A DNA stretch of 64,000 nt, taken from Geomicrobium sediminis (lineage in GTDB: Bacteria > Bacillota > Bacilli > Bacillales > Marinococcaceae). The translations under genes were made by a program, and so were the position numbers. Of the stretch, positions 63,599 to 64,000 are shown one piece after another (within the stretch, counting starts at the first letter, position 1; each line of letters begins with the position of its first letter). The notes beneath the pieces are model-generated. The model saw only the letters and a list, made by a program, of their open reading frames with translations, made no database searches and was not told the DNA's origin. The DNA is taken from contig NZ_JAFBEC010000002.1 in NCBI RefSeq assembly GCF_016908595.1, forward strand, positions 186,001-250,000, given 5' to 3'.

Positions 63599-64000
63599 TA
63601 ATCTCGTCATAATCTCTTGCGCTACTTTTTCTGGAATTGAAATATTTGTGAACTCTTCAAGCTCTGCTTCTTTCATTTTCTTAATGGAACCAAAGTGTTT
63701 AAAGAGCTTCTTTTTCCTCTTATCGCCAACACCTTCCACATCATCAAGCACAGACTTTTGTACACTTTTCCCTCGTGAATCACGATGAAACGTAATCGCA
63801 AATCGGTGTACTTCATCTTGGATTCGTTGTAGCAAATAAAAGGCGTGACTGTCTCTCGCTAAAGGAATGACCGTCGCATCTTCACCAAATAATAGTTGCG
63901 ATGTTTTATGCTTATCATCCTTTGCAAGGCCAGCAACAGGCAAAGATAAACCCAATTCATCTTCCAACACGGAAATGGCTGCACGTAATTGACCTTTACC
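63587..64000 (-). CDS. uvrC: Excinuclease ABC subunit C, C-terminal part only
   Basis: 138 codons of the C-terminal end; the start lies beyond the window. [21 protein letters not shown] and [14 protein letters not shown] belong to the UvrC nuclease domain, and [19 protein letters not shown] to the terminal (HhH)2 DNA-binding domain. Makes the 5' cut in nucleotide excision repair with UvrA and UvrB. Confidence 0.93.
   Translation of the reverse strand, partial: GKGQLRAAISVLEDELGLSLPVAGLAKDDKHKTSQLLFGEDATVIPLARDSHAFYLLQRIQDEVHRFAITFHRDSRGKSVQKSVLDDVEGVGDKRKKKLFKHFGSIKKMKEAELEEFTNISIPEKVAQEIMTRLREN

Noticed and set aside
1-64000. CRISPR array, insertion sequence or rRNA
   Set aside because: I saw no regularly spaced repeats, transposase frames or rRNA motifs on reading both strands.

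Overview
The window looks like the chromosome of an endospore-forming Bacillaceae, probably an alkaliphilic or halotolerant one. Evidence: germination and sporulation genes (gerE, gerM, a GerAB-type permease), a leucine T-box on an ilv-leu operon, B. subtilis-type gene order around sdhCAB/gerE/racE/gerM/rph, B. subtilis-type LexA boxes, and exported lipoproteins with very acidic linkers. The species cannot be named from the sequence.

Layout. (1) 1-10 kb: start of a GltS-type glutamate symporter, then ilvB-ilvN-ilvC-leuA-leuB-leuC-leuD on the minus strand behind a CUC (Leu) T-box, then ilvE. (2) 10-22 kb: an SOS-promoted YolD-like gene; a 2-oxoacid dehydrogenase E1alpha-E1beta-E2 operon without E3; a PaaI-type thioesterase with a PaaX repressor; a TrpXYZ-like ABC transporter; and paaA-paaB-paaC-EthD-paaG for the first steps of aerobic phenylacetyl-CoA degradation. 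(3) 22-35 kb: purine catabolism from xanthine to ureidoglycine (pucABCDE xanthine dehydrogenase, separate uricase and OHCU decarboxylase genes, uraH, pucR, allantoinase, allantoate amidohydrolase, PucG aminotransferase). (4) 35-46 kb: mixed single genes, including a membrane GAF protein, an OFA-type transporter, a GNAT, a DUF418-like membrane protein, an orphan GerAB-type permease, an amidase, and an SOS divergon in which a LexA DNA-binding-domain-only protein and a WYL-like protein face an SRAP peptidase. (5) 46-52.3 kb: a decayed prophage late region next to tRNA-Arg(UCU), with broken portal and terminase genes, a sigma-like late regulator, an Ltp-family lipoprotein of the superinfection-exclusion type, and a secreted protein paired with a small membrane protein. 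(6) 52.3-64 kb: conserved core: ysnB, rdgB, rph, gerM, racE, ysmB, ptsI-ptsH, gerE with a SigK-type promoter, sdhCAB, yslB, and the 3' end of uvrC.

How the genes work together: the ilv-leu and ilvE genes build branched-chain amino acids. The E1/E2 complex makes acyl-CoA from a 2-oxoacid, and its position beside PaaX, PaaI and the phenylacetyl-CoA epoxidase makes an aromatic 2-oxoacid substrate possible, though unproven. The puc genes recover nitrogen from purines under PucR. The accessory part at 42-52 kb holds the more novel material: a compact SOS-controlled locus and phage-derived genes kept inside a dead prophage.
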